DNA of 64,000 nt from Lunularia cruciata. Lineage: Eukaryota; Streptophyta; Marchantiopsida; Lunulariales; Lunulariaceae. The position numbers were made by a program, and so were the translations under genes. Under the pieces are notes generated by a model, which was not told the origin of the DNA, did not search any database, and was given only the letters and a program-made list of their open reading frames with translations. Location: the NCBI GenBank assembly GCA_948567375.1, contig OX419762.1, positions 55,223,034-55,287,033 of the forward strand, read 5' to 3'. This document shows, piece by piece, positions 34,998-48,220 of the stretch (position 1 is the first letter of the stretch; the number at the start of each line of letters is the position of its first letter).

Positions 34998-35190
34998 GGA
35001 AAGGCGACCGCGTAGAGAACAAGAAGGATGGAAGACCCATCCTTCTTGTTCAAGGGAGAGACTAAAAAGGTAAATGGGGCTAGGTCTCAATAGAGTCTAT
35101 ATGAGAAATTTGCCCTATTGCACCTAAGATATTCGAGTTATGCAAGTCTTATGGTCTACAAACAACCGGAACATCACCTAGTGTGATTGC
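34998..35190 (-). mobile_element. 5'-truncated LINE tail
   Basis: Matches the tail at 10767-10981 over nearly its whole length, from GGCGACCGCG (its 3' end) to the ACATCACCTAGTGTGATTGC that overlaps the ORF stop region. A perfect 14-bp inverted repeat at 35018-35050 is specific to this copy. Confidence 0.8.
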
Positions 35191-35539
35191 TTTTTTATTA
35201 TATAATACTTGCAGAGAAACACATGAGTAAAATAATCATATAATAATTAGATATTGCATAATTTCTGATGAAAATTGTATGTAAATGAAATTTTTTAATA
35301 AAATTAGAGAAATTTAACATGAGTCAAAACTTTAGTTCACCAACCTAGTTAATTAAGATATATATTGTGTAATGTAAGACATTCTATCCAAACTCATCTT
35401 TTATATTTATAATTATAATTAGGATGTACGGTTTATAATGATGATTAATATGATCAACACGGAAACTCAGCCCTCTAACTTCTAGGAGATAGTATAGAAT
35501 ACCTCGTTAGAATCTTACAATATACAAGCTAAATTTTTG

Positions 35540-35570
35540 AGAAAGGGCGACCGCGTGGAAAACAGAAGGA
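35540..35570 (-). repeat. Very short LINE tail (about 30 bp)
   Basis: Only AAAGGGCGACCGCGTGGAAA and the adjacent GAAGGATGG match the LINE 3' end; sequence then diverges. Confidence 0.55.
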
Positions 35571-38500
35571 TGGCAAATTCAAGTTTCATGTTATATCCCT
35601 GTGAATCTCGTTCGACCATAAAATCTACGTGGAGGAGACGTGGAATCTCTAACGAAACTGATGACGTGGATGCAATGTCCCGTGAGGTTTCTCGGATAAA
35701 TTCCGATCCGCATGATGTTACATACAGTGGGTTTCTATCTCGGTTTTGAAAGTGCCACGTAGCACTCTATGCCTGTCATGACCAGCCCACTCTCGCATGG
35801 TTAGCCGCGAGTCAAGTGGCAGGGGTAATCGGCGTAATTCCTCGAAGCCGACATGTCTGGAACACATTGATTCGTTTTGTCTTGCATCTCTGACAGATAA
35901 CTCAAATTGTGGTCAGCTTTGCTTTCAGCTAAGACTACGTAGCGGCCCAGAGAAGTTTCAAGAATGTACAGTATCTTTGTTCAACTTTTCACGAGTCGGA
36001 GTGCTACCAATGAGGTTGTCCCACATGACGTATCCGTACATTGGTGGACGTTGTGGCGGCAGAGACGATTCCGCAACATGAACGGAACAAACTATGTTTC
36101 TCCATTCATAGTTTAGCGATAAATCAACACTGGATAGGACGGCATACGTCTATGCTTTTGTTGACATCTACTGCAGTATGTGGATGTCCCAATAAATGAC
36201 AGTTTCGTACATTGGTGGACGTTGTTGCGGCAGAGATGATTCGCAAATGAATGTAACAAACGGTCTCTTCATTCATAAACGTCGTCCAGAAAGTCGAAAT
36301 ATTATCGTTAAACACACGTTAAGGGTTGTTATTATACCTGGGCGGCGTGAAAATTATTGAATGAGTTCGGCCGATCTCGCCAACACATGGTACAGTCTGT
36401 AAACTACTTTCTAATGAGCTTACTTTTCGTGAGTTCATAGCGAGTTTGCTCAAGAAATTAAAAAAGTTAATTGTCATCCAGAGGAAACTTCTCATACCGA
36501 ACAATCTTATCGTAACCGTAAGCACATTAAAATCTGCTATCATTCATCATGTTTCTTTCAATATATCCATCGCATACGAGTTAATCCTAAATTATATTTT
36601 ACGTGGCATCAATTTTTTAACATAATCATAATATACGCGAATTTAATACTAAAAAATATTTTCCGTCACGTCAGGTTTTCATGGATTTGAAAAAGCTCGT
36701 TTCTGCTTTGCGAATACATTATAGTCTCGCGATAAATCAATACTAACCAGTTGGATAGGACGGCATTCGATTATGTATGCCACTATTTGGACTTGCATGC
36801 TCATTTTGTTTGACATCTACTTCAGTATGTGATGTTGGGATGCGTCTTTGAGAAGATTCTATCATTCATGTAGTATAACCGTGTTGCTTATGGTAATCAT
36901 GGAGACAATTCTAGTGAACAATTCTAGCGACAATTCTAGAAATTGACAGTATTTGATGTTTCTCTTGTTGTAAAAGTGACCGCCTTTTGAATGCTCATGG
37001 AGGCATGCGACCAATCTTAGTTTATAATGGTCTTTTCCGTGGATCGCGTGTGAAGAACCCGAGATTGCAAGATTTCCACATAGACATCGAGATTGCGAGA
37101 AGTTGAATGTACATTCTTGTAAAAGCTAAAGCCGCAATCTTGATCATAGAGTTAGTGAAGCTACAGTACCGTCTTTCAATGCAGTGTAGAGCGTCGGCAC
37201 GAACCGTCAAGTTCGCAGTCGGTGTAAATGAACTGTGGAGCAGGGGGAACTCACACTACTGTAGATCAAAAGAAGCTGCCGTAACAATGAAAACTGTGAC
37301 CGCGTGTAAATCGACCTCGATCCCTTATACTCCAAGTAACGTTTGGGGGATTTCGGCTCGAAGGAAGTTTGCTAAAATATTCAACTGATTGTGCGTTGCA
37401 GGTTGTAGACAAACGATAAACTTCACGTGAGCTTCAGACGATGACATTCTTGTGATTCGCCGACCGGTAGAACAACGGAAGGTATCTCAACTAGATCAAA
37501 ATTACTGTGAATAGCCGTGCGATCCCGCTCTGCATTGAGATTGTACAACGGTAGGCTTTTGCCTGAAAGATTCAAACGTCGTTATCAGGCCAGCATCATG
37601 GGACCTTGTGTATGTAATTTTTTGGTCTGGCTTTCTAGGTGGAAATCTGCCGTGGTGCACACGTTGGAATCTCGAGACGGTGCTTCCATCCAACTTATCA
37701 GTGCATACAGCTAGTAGAATCTCTATAGTAAAGAATTGAGGGAAGATTCTTCTCATTTCAACTACAGCTCCAGCCTTTCACTCTATTCTATTTCATAATC
37801 GCTGCAGGTGGAACAATTTACAGTCAATTCAACTTGCTCAGAGTTTACATACAGACAAAATAAAATCGTACAAAATTGCATTTGCAATTATAGGTACCTC
37901 CCATAGAGGACATCTCACACTACTTCCTCACTCTTGTGGAAAGATCGAACAAATCGAAAGCATTCCACTGAACATGGTGTCGATACAAATCATGGATTCT
38001 TCAACTTTCCAATGATTTGAACCGTCAGTGCATATCAATAACCCTCAAAGTCTTCTTTGACCTCAAACTACGGAGTACCTGGAAAAGATCTCCAAAACGT
38101 CTCATTGCTCTCCATGTTACCCTCCGGAAACAAAAGTGCCAATCGAAACTTTCATTTCCAAAGCCAGATCCTGGCACACACAAATTTACATGCAAATCCG
38201 CTCTCTACTTAGACACAAGCTCCTAGGAGTTTAGCATATGCCTGGCTCCGATGATTGCGGCCCGTGATAAATCTTCAAAGTGTGAAATCAAAGATCACAA
38301 GATCATGTGCATCTCTAACAATTTCATCTCCTCAACTCCAAAACCAAGAGCTTTGAGTTGATACCTTGAGTTAAGAAAACTTTATTCAAGCACGGTTTGA
38401 TAACAAACCAAAGACTTGACCGAGAAACTATAGTACAAGAAATTACTCATCAGAGCATAAGACTTATAAAAGGGCAAATAAGTAGAATTCACTTAATATT

Positions 38501-40767
38501 GATGAAGTGTAACCGGAAGACATTTTTATGTTCAGGAAACAGTTGCATGTGTGTATTGAGAACCATCGATTATTGCCTATGTAGAAACATATGCTGAACA
38601 TCTTCACCATAGTAATCTGAATATATCTAAACCAGAATGCCACCCAGTAAATACCTTTTTGAAACTATAACTAGCAACGATGAGATAAACGTAACATTGA
38701 CAGAATCATGCCCAATAGAAAGATCACAACTTAGAAATCAAGTCGTCACGATAACTCAAAACTATGTCAGAATACAACCAATGATGAAAGGTCAGTTGTC
38801 TTTTTGTTTGTTTCGCACGTCTACAACCAATATAGAAGCTTAGGTTGACAAAAGGTGAGCTTCTTACAAACTTTTACACGTCCCGTGGAAATTAGTATAC
38901 CCTCAATAAAAGCTACTTTTCATGATGCAGAGTAGTTAACAACCATGCGGACAAAGAAATCACTGCTCTTGTCGACAAATATAGAAAGTTTGTGTAAGCA
39001 ACGTGCCCTGACGATATTCAAGTTAGTGCATTCTTGACAAAGACAGCGCTTTCATATGCAAGGAGTAACGACCATCTGCACTATCAGGTCACGACTCTCG
39101 TCAAGAAATATGTGAAATTTGTACGGGAACCTCCCTTACGAATCATTCACATAGTCAGACATACTATCCTAGCCTTACAGAATGAATTGTAATTGCAGTC
39201 CTCAAACATGATTAACATCATCGTGCAGCAGTATGTGATATGACGCAGTATCCTCCCTCAACAACCGAAGAGTGAGAAAATTGAACTTTCTCTCCCTGAC
39301 TCATGAAGCATAAACCACAAACCACACAAGATCTATGGAGCGTAACTAAAACTAGACGTCCTAAAGTCCGTTAGGTTTGAATTAAGGGAAAACAAAACAT
39401 TCCGTTCTTTGCGGTTCACAATCTTAAGCCCTGTCTTTCGGAGGAGAACTTTCCATTGTAGTAACTAGAAGATCGGCATTCTCAAAATCAGAGACAATTG
39501 CAGTTTCTGTTTCTGATCTCATCAAAGGACATTCGAGTCTCTAGTTATCTGGAGGTAACTATGACATGTGAGCATGACCAAATCATACTGTAAAGTAGTC
39601 CTTTGAAGTTTGGGAGTTGCTTTTGACAAGGTTTCCTATGCTTCGCAAAGAGAAACGTCGGGGATGTTTGTAGCCACTCACAAAATTTCCAAAGGCGCTC
39701 GTTCAACCCATAGATGTCGAAGATAATCCCGTCTTCATTAAAAATGCGATTGTAAGACCAGCTGTGCGACAACAAAAGCAAGTGCTTGTGTGCTCGAGAC
39801 ATTGTTCACTAGTATGTGTGATGGAGATGGACTGGCAACGAATATGTAAGACCCCCTCGATTCCAAGGTCTTTGCTTTCTTTTCTGTAGAATCTTATAGC
39901 TGCTCGTGCTACAGGAAGTTCGGCTAACCTAGTTGTAAACAACTGTTCAAGATACCTACTACTGAGTGGACCATGATCAGGGATATGGCACAAAAGGGTG
40001 GACGTTCAACTACCATCTACCAGAAGCTTGGTGAGTGGTATAGCACTTAATGTCGTCTACAGAGTGCGAGTCAAAGGTCAATGTCTTGGTTCATTACGTC
40101 CTATGGGCCGATATGCTGAATATAGCTAACCTAAAGACCTCAGTGATTGATAGAATAGTATACCAAGGACGACAACACAGGTAAATTACCTGAAAAAAGT
40201 CACATGGACTTTTAACTAAACTTGAAGTACGTTACGACGGGAAACTGCCTAGGAGGTTGACGTGTAGCAGAGTTGTCGAGAAACAGAGGACAATTGAATT
40301 GCCCGAAGATGAGAGGTCTGAAGACAGGCACTGGATGACTCCAAGTACAACTTACAAAAGAGGTTTGCTGATACAAAGCAGATACAGAGAGCAATAGAAA
40401 AGGAGAGCCTTGACCGTCAAGCACATAGACATGGGACATTCAAATCTCCCAGAAGTGAACCGTGTATCAATTCTAAGATTAGAGAGTTGTTATTAACCTC
40501 AAAAGAAACAGTTCAAGTGCACGGTATATTGATACGGAAATAGTACCACTTCATCCAGAACAAAGTTCTGACCACTTGTGCATTTCCAGAAAACTACCTG
40601 TACAGAGATATGTGAAGACTATACACACGGCTGGATATGCACAGAAAACTGATTTCACGAGCAGGACGCAAGTACGCGAGCCTATGTCTATACATGTCAG
40701 AATTGGCTTTTCTTCTTGCTGCAGTCATTTTGATCTCCCTCTACTATGATGTAGAGTCTTGAATCTC
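35571..40767. other. Intergenic upstream-side region, no gene supported
   Basis: More balanced base composition than 29-35 kb, but no exon of a known protein was recognised on either strand; ORFs are all below about 100 codons. Local duplications lie at 36036-36265 and 36116-36833. Confidence 0.45.
36036..36265. repeat. Imperfect tandem duplication, period about 170 bp
   Basis: CGTACATTGGTGGACGTTGT is present at 36036 and 36206, followed in both by GGCAGAGA(C/T)GATTC-like sequence and a later AACAAAC. The segment GCGATAAATCAA(C/T)AC...TGGATAGGACGGCAT at 36116 recurs at 36729. Confidence 0.75.
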
Positions 40768-43700
40768 CTAGAACCTATCTTTGGCGGTACGCATAGCTGC
40801 GAAAACCTCGACATTATCTGCTTCTGCGGGCTTGTTCAAAGTTTGCCGCACTTCTTCACTGAATGGTCGTAGAAATGGATTGATGATATTCTCCTGCCCG
40901 ATAGTGGTTGGAATCTAAGAGATTGGCAAAGAACCAAACGTTTAGAAGCCATATCCCATCCTCCCGAAGGATAAAAAACTATCATCTACAAAGAGAGATC
41001 TAGGAAGAACGCTGCTTCATATTATCTCAGTACAAGTTGCGAGACGGCAATTGTGTACATAAACTCGACAAATATAGATCCAGTTAGCAGCACATAACCA
41101 CAACTGACCTTCAGGGAGAAGCTAAAGCAAGACAAATGAAGCTTTGACATGCTACTCAAGGCTCAAAGAACCTAACAGTCTGGCTTCTGCCCGACACTAC
41201 AAGACAATTTAAGTACGAGGCAAAGTCATTGTTGTTGGACATAATGCTCTTGACACCTTCGAAGAGTAAAGAAAGGAACATCCGACAGGCGTACAAGCTG
41301 GTAGGTACTTGTATTGGGAGTAACATAACTCCTGGAAACACCTATCTGCTAGAAGGCATCATACTTTTATGAGAGGTGTACTGAGATTGATTAGGCTATG
41401 GATGTACGTACCGTCGGTTGCCCTTCTTGACGAAGTTGCTCCACCAACTTTTTGTGAGACTGCAACGATTCGTTATGTGGTTCCATGGTCACAGCGAACT
41501 TTATATTTGACTGGTAGACACATTTTTCCGTGAAATTAAGGCGAATTGTGCACATTGTAAAGGAGTAAAATCACATCAAATTTGATAGCTTGGTGGTCAG
41601 TTAGTTCTAACTTTGACATTCTTGATAACTATGACATTAGAAAAACATGGTTGTTCTTTATCACCGTGATCTCCTCAACTGGTGGAAAATCAAGAACGCA
41701 TGACCGATCAAAACAACGTTTCCCGTACCGCAGTGTACTCATGGCCAACAAAAGCTCTGGTGTCCTCTGGCAGCAATGATAAAGTCGACAATGAGCTCCA
41801 CATCTGAAAACAAACAGTAAGATCATTATATAACCTCTAAGGAGATACGCTACCCTCATTTCCTCAGACAAATGAGAACTGAAAATTTAAGCACTTACAC
41901 GCACTGCTGTCCTGGAAGTACCATACTTGTGACTCAGCAAAGCACCTCAAAATTTTGCAACTTAGAATGAAACTAGTTCAAGGAGGTTTCTCCATCTAAC
42001 ATATATTTTGAGGCTGGAAACGGTCAGTGAAGCATCAACTCAACGACCCCGTAACTCAGTCCCTGCCGTTGAAAGCGCAACCTAGTAAACTCATGCGTTC
42101 TAAGAACAAACTCGACAATTCATGAACCAAAAAGTTCAATACTCTCATGCTGAAGGCTAACAGAAACCTGAAACTCCAGCAGGAGTGAACAAGGTGAGAG
42201 CAGCAGGTCTTAATCCACTCCAACGAACCAAGGAATACAAGACAGCGTACTTGACAATAAATCAGTAAATTTGCTTTTAAGTACGCTGTCTAAGCAGGCT
42301 ATCAATAAGGGGCGGCTTTAGAAGGGACTATCATCCATGAGTCTAGTCCACGTTAGTCCCAGTGGTTATCCACCTGCGGGACACAGAGATGGTGGTAACA
42401 ATGGGCCCGATTGACTGAGAACCTTACCTGGTCCATAGTTCCCTCAAATACTCTTCCACATCCCACGGAAAATAGTGTATCACCGGTAAAGACAGCTTTT
42501 GCTTCTGGAAAGTAAAAGCACACGTGTCCTGCACAAAGGAAGTACAACCATGAACATCCGTCTCCCATATCATTATCCAGCCACCCTTGACATTTGAAAC
42601 TCTTCAGAGTGCATGCCGGATAATAATAATTGAAACAAAACGGCCCCGAAGCTCTCGGATAATGGCCATCAGGAACGAATGACTTAGTTTAAAATCCCCT
42701 AGACCCGATCCGGGCTTAAAAACATGAAGACGGCCATCGAAAGTATCGGCTCCGAAGGGGGCGGTGCGAGCACGAACAACACCTTTATAACTATAACGTA
42801 GGATGTTCTAGGCAAACTTAGGGTGAGTATAAGAAAACGAGAAGAGAAACTTAGGGTGACGAATAGCAAATAAAACGCTTTTTCACTAGTGTGATAAAGC
42901 GTTATAGTTTGCTAGTAGCCAATCTTTACTCCGGCAGACGATTTTCAGTGAAAAGCTACAGATAGTTGATTCAGCAGGAAAAGGATAAGATTAGGATGAT
43001 AAGGGAACACAAGCAACTGCACAACTTAAGATATCTAAGCTTCTTGTGTCACAGTCCTCCCGACATCGTATATGAAACCACCTTATGAACAGTTGTCGAT
43101 GAGGCAATTAAACTCTGGTTTTTAACCACAAGTCCACAGCAATGAACACTCATCAATTCTCCATTAAGTTCTGAGGCCACCTTTCTCCTCATCTCAGCCT
43201 CCTCCAAATCATCTTTCCTGTGTCGCCTCCTCCTTCACTTCCTTCTCCCTTTCTCATTTCTCACTATATCTATGACGAGAACAATGATATGGACAATGAT
43301 AACACTTACTATCACATTGATCTTGATATCAAACTTGACGTTTACTCCTACAGATAAACCTTCTCCCCACTAGAATTCAACTAGCCAAATGAAAAATGGC
43401 ATAGAGACTTCAAGTAACTTTCAGCTCCTGGGTGTTGTGGAGTTCTTTGGTGGAGTACGGAGGATGGTGTGCAGTTCGTAATCCAGATAATGCAAACATT
43501 CAAGCAAGATACAACATCTGGCCGAAAAGTACTCACCTACAGTATGACCAGGAGTAAATATAGCCTTCACCTCATGATTTCCAAATTTCCAGTTCTCGTT
43601 ACTCAGAGGAATGTCAATCCCTGGAATTCGATCCTTGTCAACCCTTGGACCGACGACCTAAAACCACAAAATCCGGCAGCTTGAAAATTATGTACTCCAC

Positions 43701-44172
43701 TTTATCCTCGTGAAAGTAACCAGACTTAATATCTTACGAGATCAGATTTTGAGCCTTCATTAACAGGAATATCTCCGACTATCACAATACTTATGAAGAC
43801 ACAATAAATACTGATAATCCCAAACAATTCAAGCTTCTAGAGCATCAAACCAGAAATAATAATACGGAAAGCAAGGACTACCTTGGCGTTATACTTCTTC
43901 TTAAGTCCCAAGTTTCCCCCAGTGTGATCCCCATGATGATGGGTGTTGAGGATGTAGTCCAAAGAAAATCCCTTGGCTTCCAGCGACCTTACAACAGGTC
44001 CAACTTCACCTGGGTCCACAATTCCTGTGACTCCAGAACTTGTGTCGTGAAGCAAATATGCATAGTTGTCATGGAGACAAGGAACCTGAACAGAGACCAT
44101 CAACTCAAAGTTGGAAAGCTTCCGATGCAATGAGACACCCGGAAAAGGAAATAATAATTTACTAGTATGCAT
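40768..44172 (-). CDS. GLX2: Hydroxyacylglutathione hydrolase (glyoxalase II)
   Basis: Second enzyme of the glyoxalase system: hydrolyses S-lactoylglutathione to lactate and glutathione. Six coding exons on the minus strand: 44172-43882, 43657-43537, 42528-42428, 41803-41729, 41510-41412 and 40914-40768 (stop CTA at 40768-40770 on plus). All introns are GT-AG and phases agree, giving 277 residues. Metal ligands of the beta-lactamase fold are intact: THHHGDH (77-83), His135 in PGHTVGH, Asp154 in FTGDT and His192 in [27 protein letters not shown] and the C-terminal PTIPTT, NPFLR and AKDRF place it with Arabidopsis GLX2-4/GLX2-5 (organellar class) rather than the cytosolic GLX2-2. The ATG at 44172 is the first after an in-frame stop. 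The 24 residues ahead of MVSVQVPCL are basic and short for a transit peptide, so a 5' exon joining at the AG before GTTCCTTGTC (about 44090) is possible. Confidence 0.9.
42241..42290. repeat. Perfect 12-bp inverted repeat in a GLX2 intron
   Basis: GACAGCGTACTT (42241-42252) and AAGTACGCTGTC (42279-42290), loop 26 bases, inside the third GLX2 intron (41804-42427). Confidence 0.8.
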
Positions 44173-44960
44173 GTCATTTGCTGGAACTCAAGTAGTGTTC
44201 CCTAGTTGAGGGTCCCATGGTCGCCACTGATCAGCCCTGCTAACGCTAAGCCATACTCCGAGCTCGAGGTTCTTTGAATCGTCTTGGAGGTCTCTACTGG
44301 AGGTATTCCAGTCAGACTGGCCGTGGGCTCGCCCCAGCCATCATGTCGCTAGCGGGAAGTGTGACTTCTCCCCAGCCACCCCTTGTTTTTCAGGATGATA
44401 ACAGAGTGGCGTTCCAGTGAGACATCTCTCGTACAGATACGGTAAGGCCGAATGAACGGGTTCGACACACTAGAAACGAAAATTCAATCTGAATGACTTG
44501 AAGAAAGTAACTGGCCCAAGAGCAAATGGGATCCTTCAAATTGTCAGGTTAAAACGTAAGTTTATATAATTCAAGCCCAATCTGCAGTGTATTGCCTTCT
44601 TGTGTTCAATCAGAAACAGAACCCCCTTAGTGTCCATATTCATATCATTCCAATAAATCAGCATACATGGCGCTCTCTATACCAGTTCAATTTGCAGTGA
44701 CGACTCCATTAAAACCCCCACCAGAACTGAAACTCGATTATCACACAGCGATGACTTTGATCACTTCTCCAGTACGCTGCTTCCTGCCAGACAGTAGCAC
44801 GAAACCCTACTCTCGTGTTTTTCCTATTTCCCTCTGGTTGTAGCTTCTTGAGCTCATAGCTTTCTCATAGCTTTCGGCATGCAGTTTAGAAACACAGAAA
44901 CCCATTCCCATCATAAAACGCGCATGCATTCCCATCATATTGCAGGAAAACGCGCACAAC

Positions 44961-45168
44961 GTAAATTAGCATGAGATCCACTGCGAAGGACCGTCCTGCT
45001 AAGTAAGTTTGTGTTACGGGGCTAATTAAAGGATTATAGAATATAATAGTAAAATAGTACATGCGCAGGTAAATTAGCATGAGATCCACTGCGCTGGATC
45101 CTCCTGCTAAGTAAGTTCGTGTTACGTGGCTAATTAAAGGATTATAGGATATGAGAGGAAGATAGTAC
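44961..45168. repeat. Tandem duplication, period 108 bp
   Basis: GTAAATTAGCATGAGATCCA starts at 44961 and 45069, and both copies run to ATAGTAC (45060 and 45168) with about a dozen differences. Confidence 0.9.
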
Positions 45169-47381
45169 AAATAAAGGGCTTACTCATAGAATTAAGAAGA
45201 AAATTTACTTGTCAATCGAAACTAGTAAAAGACTCTCATCCAAATGTATTTTTATGTTCTAAAGTTAATCCAATTAAGCTCCTTATATTTAGATTAATGG
45301 TAATTATCAAATTAATACTATTAAAAACTAGTTCTGAACATTTAATTATTTTAACTACCTAGATCTATAGTAATTCAATTATCAATCACTACTTCTATCT
45401 ATGCCATAAGTTTAAATTACCATTATTTTTATAAATATATTTAAGTGGAAGTAGACCCATAGGTTGAATGTACATGTATTTAAGAATAAAAAATGCGGCT
45501 CTTATTAAAGATCATGTTAATAGACGAGGGAAGAGGTTGAGAGTAGATGTCTTATGAAACCTCTCATGTTGGAGAATTGAGTAGGATGAAAAATAAAGGA
45601 ATTATAAGGAGACTAAGAAGAGGTTTGTACTCTTCAATTAAGTTGCCCATAAGATGGATAGACTAGTCAGATAAATGCATTTCTTTAAATTAAAATACAA
45701 TGGAGATTTCTGCTAAAACTTTTCTATATTGATTTTGAAACTATTTCTGAATATATGTTTATAAATCTATAATTTGAAACCATGGCAAACCTTATTTTAG
45801 TATTTTTAGTTTTTCATTTTGATTATTGAATTATTGGAGATATTCTTTCATAACCTCCAAACTTTCTAAATAATTTTTTCTTGGAATGCTAGATGGTATT
45901 GGATATAATTGAAAGACTCATATAAATTTTATGAATATTTGTATGATAAGTGTTATAATTTGTATACATAGTTCAAACTATTCACATATGATTTATCAAA
46001 AAGAATTTATTCTGTTTTAGATTCATTATAATCTTATTTTAATTCCACTCCATGGAATATTTTATTTCATTTTCCTTCAAAAATAGATGATTTCGAAATA
46101 ATTTAATTTGATGTTTTATTTTAACATATTATCTATCCTATGTGTTGATCTAAAAAACATGAAAAAATTTATATGATTATTTTTAGTAATAAAAAACTAA
46201 GAATAATTTAAAATTTTTATAACATGATTAAGAATTTGGATGAAGAGAAATTGAAAAGACTTTCTAAAGAGAAAAACCTAATGATTACAAGCCAATATAA
46301 TCTCTTTGAACTTGAATGATCAAAAGAAACATCAAAAGAAGAAGTTATTCATATCCATTTGCAAGACAATTCAATTACAATGCAAATGAAGAGTGCCTTT
46401 ATGCCAAAGGATATTGCCTTTCAATTGCTTGGTGCAGCATTAATTCCAAACCACAAGATAAATTAGATGAGATATATTTATAAGAAACATTTCAGCCAAA
46501 GGATAAAATTTAGGGTGCAGCTAGGTTTACATCTCAACGGTGTACAAGTCTTATTGGAAGAGAAAAACTATATTTTATGTTTCACTTTGCGTTGCATTTG
46601 ACTCTATTTTATGTTTTGCAACTTACTCCACAAGAAATATATTGCAAAATATCTTTTTTGCACACTATTTTCCTTGTGCACTGATTTCCATGTGATACTA
46701 GTGGGTAGCAAGTTGGAAGCGCTTCTCAAGAATTCTCCGAAAGAGTAGCAATAGCAGTTGTGGTTGGACTACCTATGGATGACAAGTATAATCAAGCAGG
46801 AGGGGGTTATGGTTTTTTGGAAGCAGAAAACATGTCAATAGCAAGCACAAAAGCTTTGATTCCACTTAAAAGAGATCTTCATGTGGAGTGGAAGAGGTTT
46901 GCTGCAATAAGGTGGAGTGCATCTGTTCTATTTCATTCAATTCAATTGAATTTTTAGAATAATTTTATTTTTTCATTTTTTATTAAATATAATTTTCATT
47001 TTATTATTGTATTTCAGTTGTGTAAATTTTAGTTCATGAATTTTAGTTCTGTATAATAAAAATATGATTTATATGATCAATATAAATATGATATTTAAAA
47101 TTAATAGTTTAAAATTCCATGTGCATAGAAATGTCTTATCATTTAATGTATTTGTTAATAAGGAACTAATATTTATTTTAAATTAAACAATAAAAGTAAA
47201 AAATATTCTTTATAATATAAAATAATAATAATAAAATTCTATAAGAAAGAAAAATATAAATTTATAGATGATATAATCCATAAATTGATATGCTCTTTAA
47301 AAAATAATTATTTAATTTAGTTGAAAAATAGGTTTTAAAAATTATTTCGAATAATTCTCTACGATACATAGCAGCAAGAAA

Positions 47382-47510
47382 ACGATGGCCGCATGTGATA
47401 CCAAGAAAGATGGAAGACCCCCTCAAGCCTCACAACTGCAGAAGGAAAAGACGGGGGTAAACCCCGTCAGAGGAATCTGCCCTACTATACATAAAATACA
47501 CGAGCCCATT
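47382..47510 (-). mobile_element. 5'-truncated LINE tail
   Basis: GATGGCCGCATG, AAGATGGAAGACCCC and AATCTGCCCTACTATACAT correspond in order to the LINE tail at 10767-10981, same orientation, more diverged. Confidence 0.65.
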
Positions 47511-48077
47511 CATTCGGCACCCAACTAGTAAATAATGATGGCGCTTGATGATGGCAGAATGATAAAGGGCTTTGATGGGGTCTTCCCATTCTTCGTGTGT
47601 TTGCTGCGCAGCTCGTCATTTCTCACTAGTAAATATGAAACGCGCTCATTCCGTCGGGTTTCTGATGGACGGAGAAGATTCTATCCCCCTTGACGGACAA
47701 GAGGACATGGATCGAAAGATAAGGACAGCGATAGGCGTTGACTGCAAATACTGTATTCCGTGAGGGAGGGAAGTCGGGTCGGGGTGGGGCCTGCGAGGCA
47801 ATGCATAGCCAACAGCGCTCCCTCAAGTACGAATTCAAATCCACCCGTGCAGTGAAAGCGTTTTATTGTCTCGTGTAAGTACAGTGAGTCGATCCGAGAA
47901 GAGAATTGCAGATCAAAAAGTGTCTTGTCATAGCTCCAGCGCTTGTAGATTGCTGACGAGGAGCGAAGTGATCTCTTGAGGTGCGCGCCTTTCATCGGAT
48001 AAAATCATTTCAGCTGACTTGCTACTCGGCAGAATTCTTGCCACTGACGTTGTGTCGAATTCTTGTCACCGCGGGAA

Positions 48078-48137
48078 ATGGTTATGTTTGTAAGGCTTCG
48101 GACCAATCTGAAGGCTCGGAGGTTGTGGTGGAGCTAA
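48078..48137 (+). promoter_or_regulatory. uORF 1 upstream of DRP5B (19 codons)
   Basis: ATG GTT ATG ... TAA in the presumed 5' leader, about 190 bases before the DRP5B start. Its relevance depends on where transcription starts and whether the leader is spliced. Confidence 0.4.
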
Positions 48138-48220
48138 TTGAGGTTGTTGGTTGTTTTGGTGTTGAGTTTTGGCCAGCAGGGGTGGGGAGGTGGAGTGCAC
48201 GGTGTTTTAGGGATTGAGCG

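Larger units (their letters stand above)
44173..47980. other. Shared upstream region of GLX2 and DRP5B
   Basis: The interval between two divergent genes. Contains a 108-bp tandem duplication (44961-45168), a very AT-rich block (45200-47350) and a LINE tail (47382-47510). The plus ORF 46760-46957 (65 residues, start VAIAVVVGLPMDDKY when read from 46748) has no recognised family. Promoters of both genes must lie at the two ends, but no clear core element was identified. Confidence 0.45.

Noticed and set aside
35571-40767. Possible additional host gene in the balanced-GC stretch
   Set aside because: All frames are short, no conserved protein words were found on either strand, and ORFs do not chain through plausible GT-AG introns.
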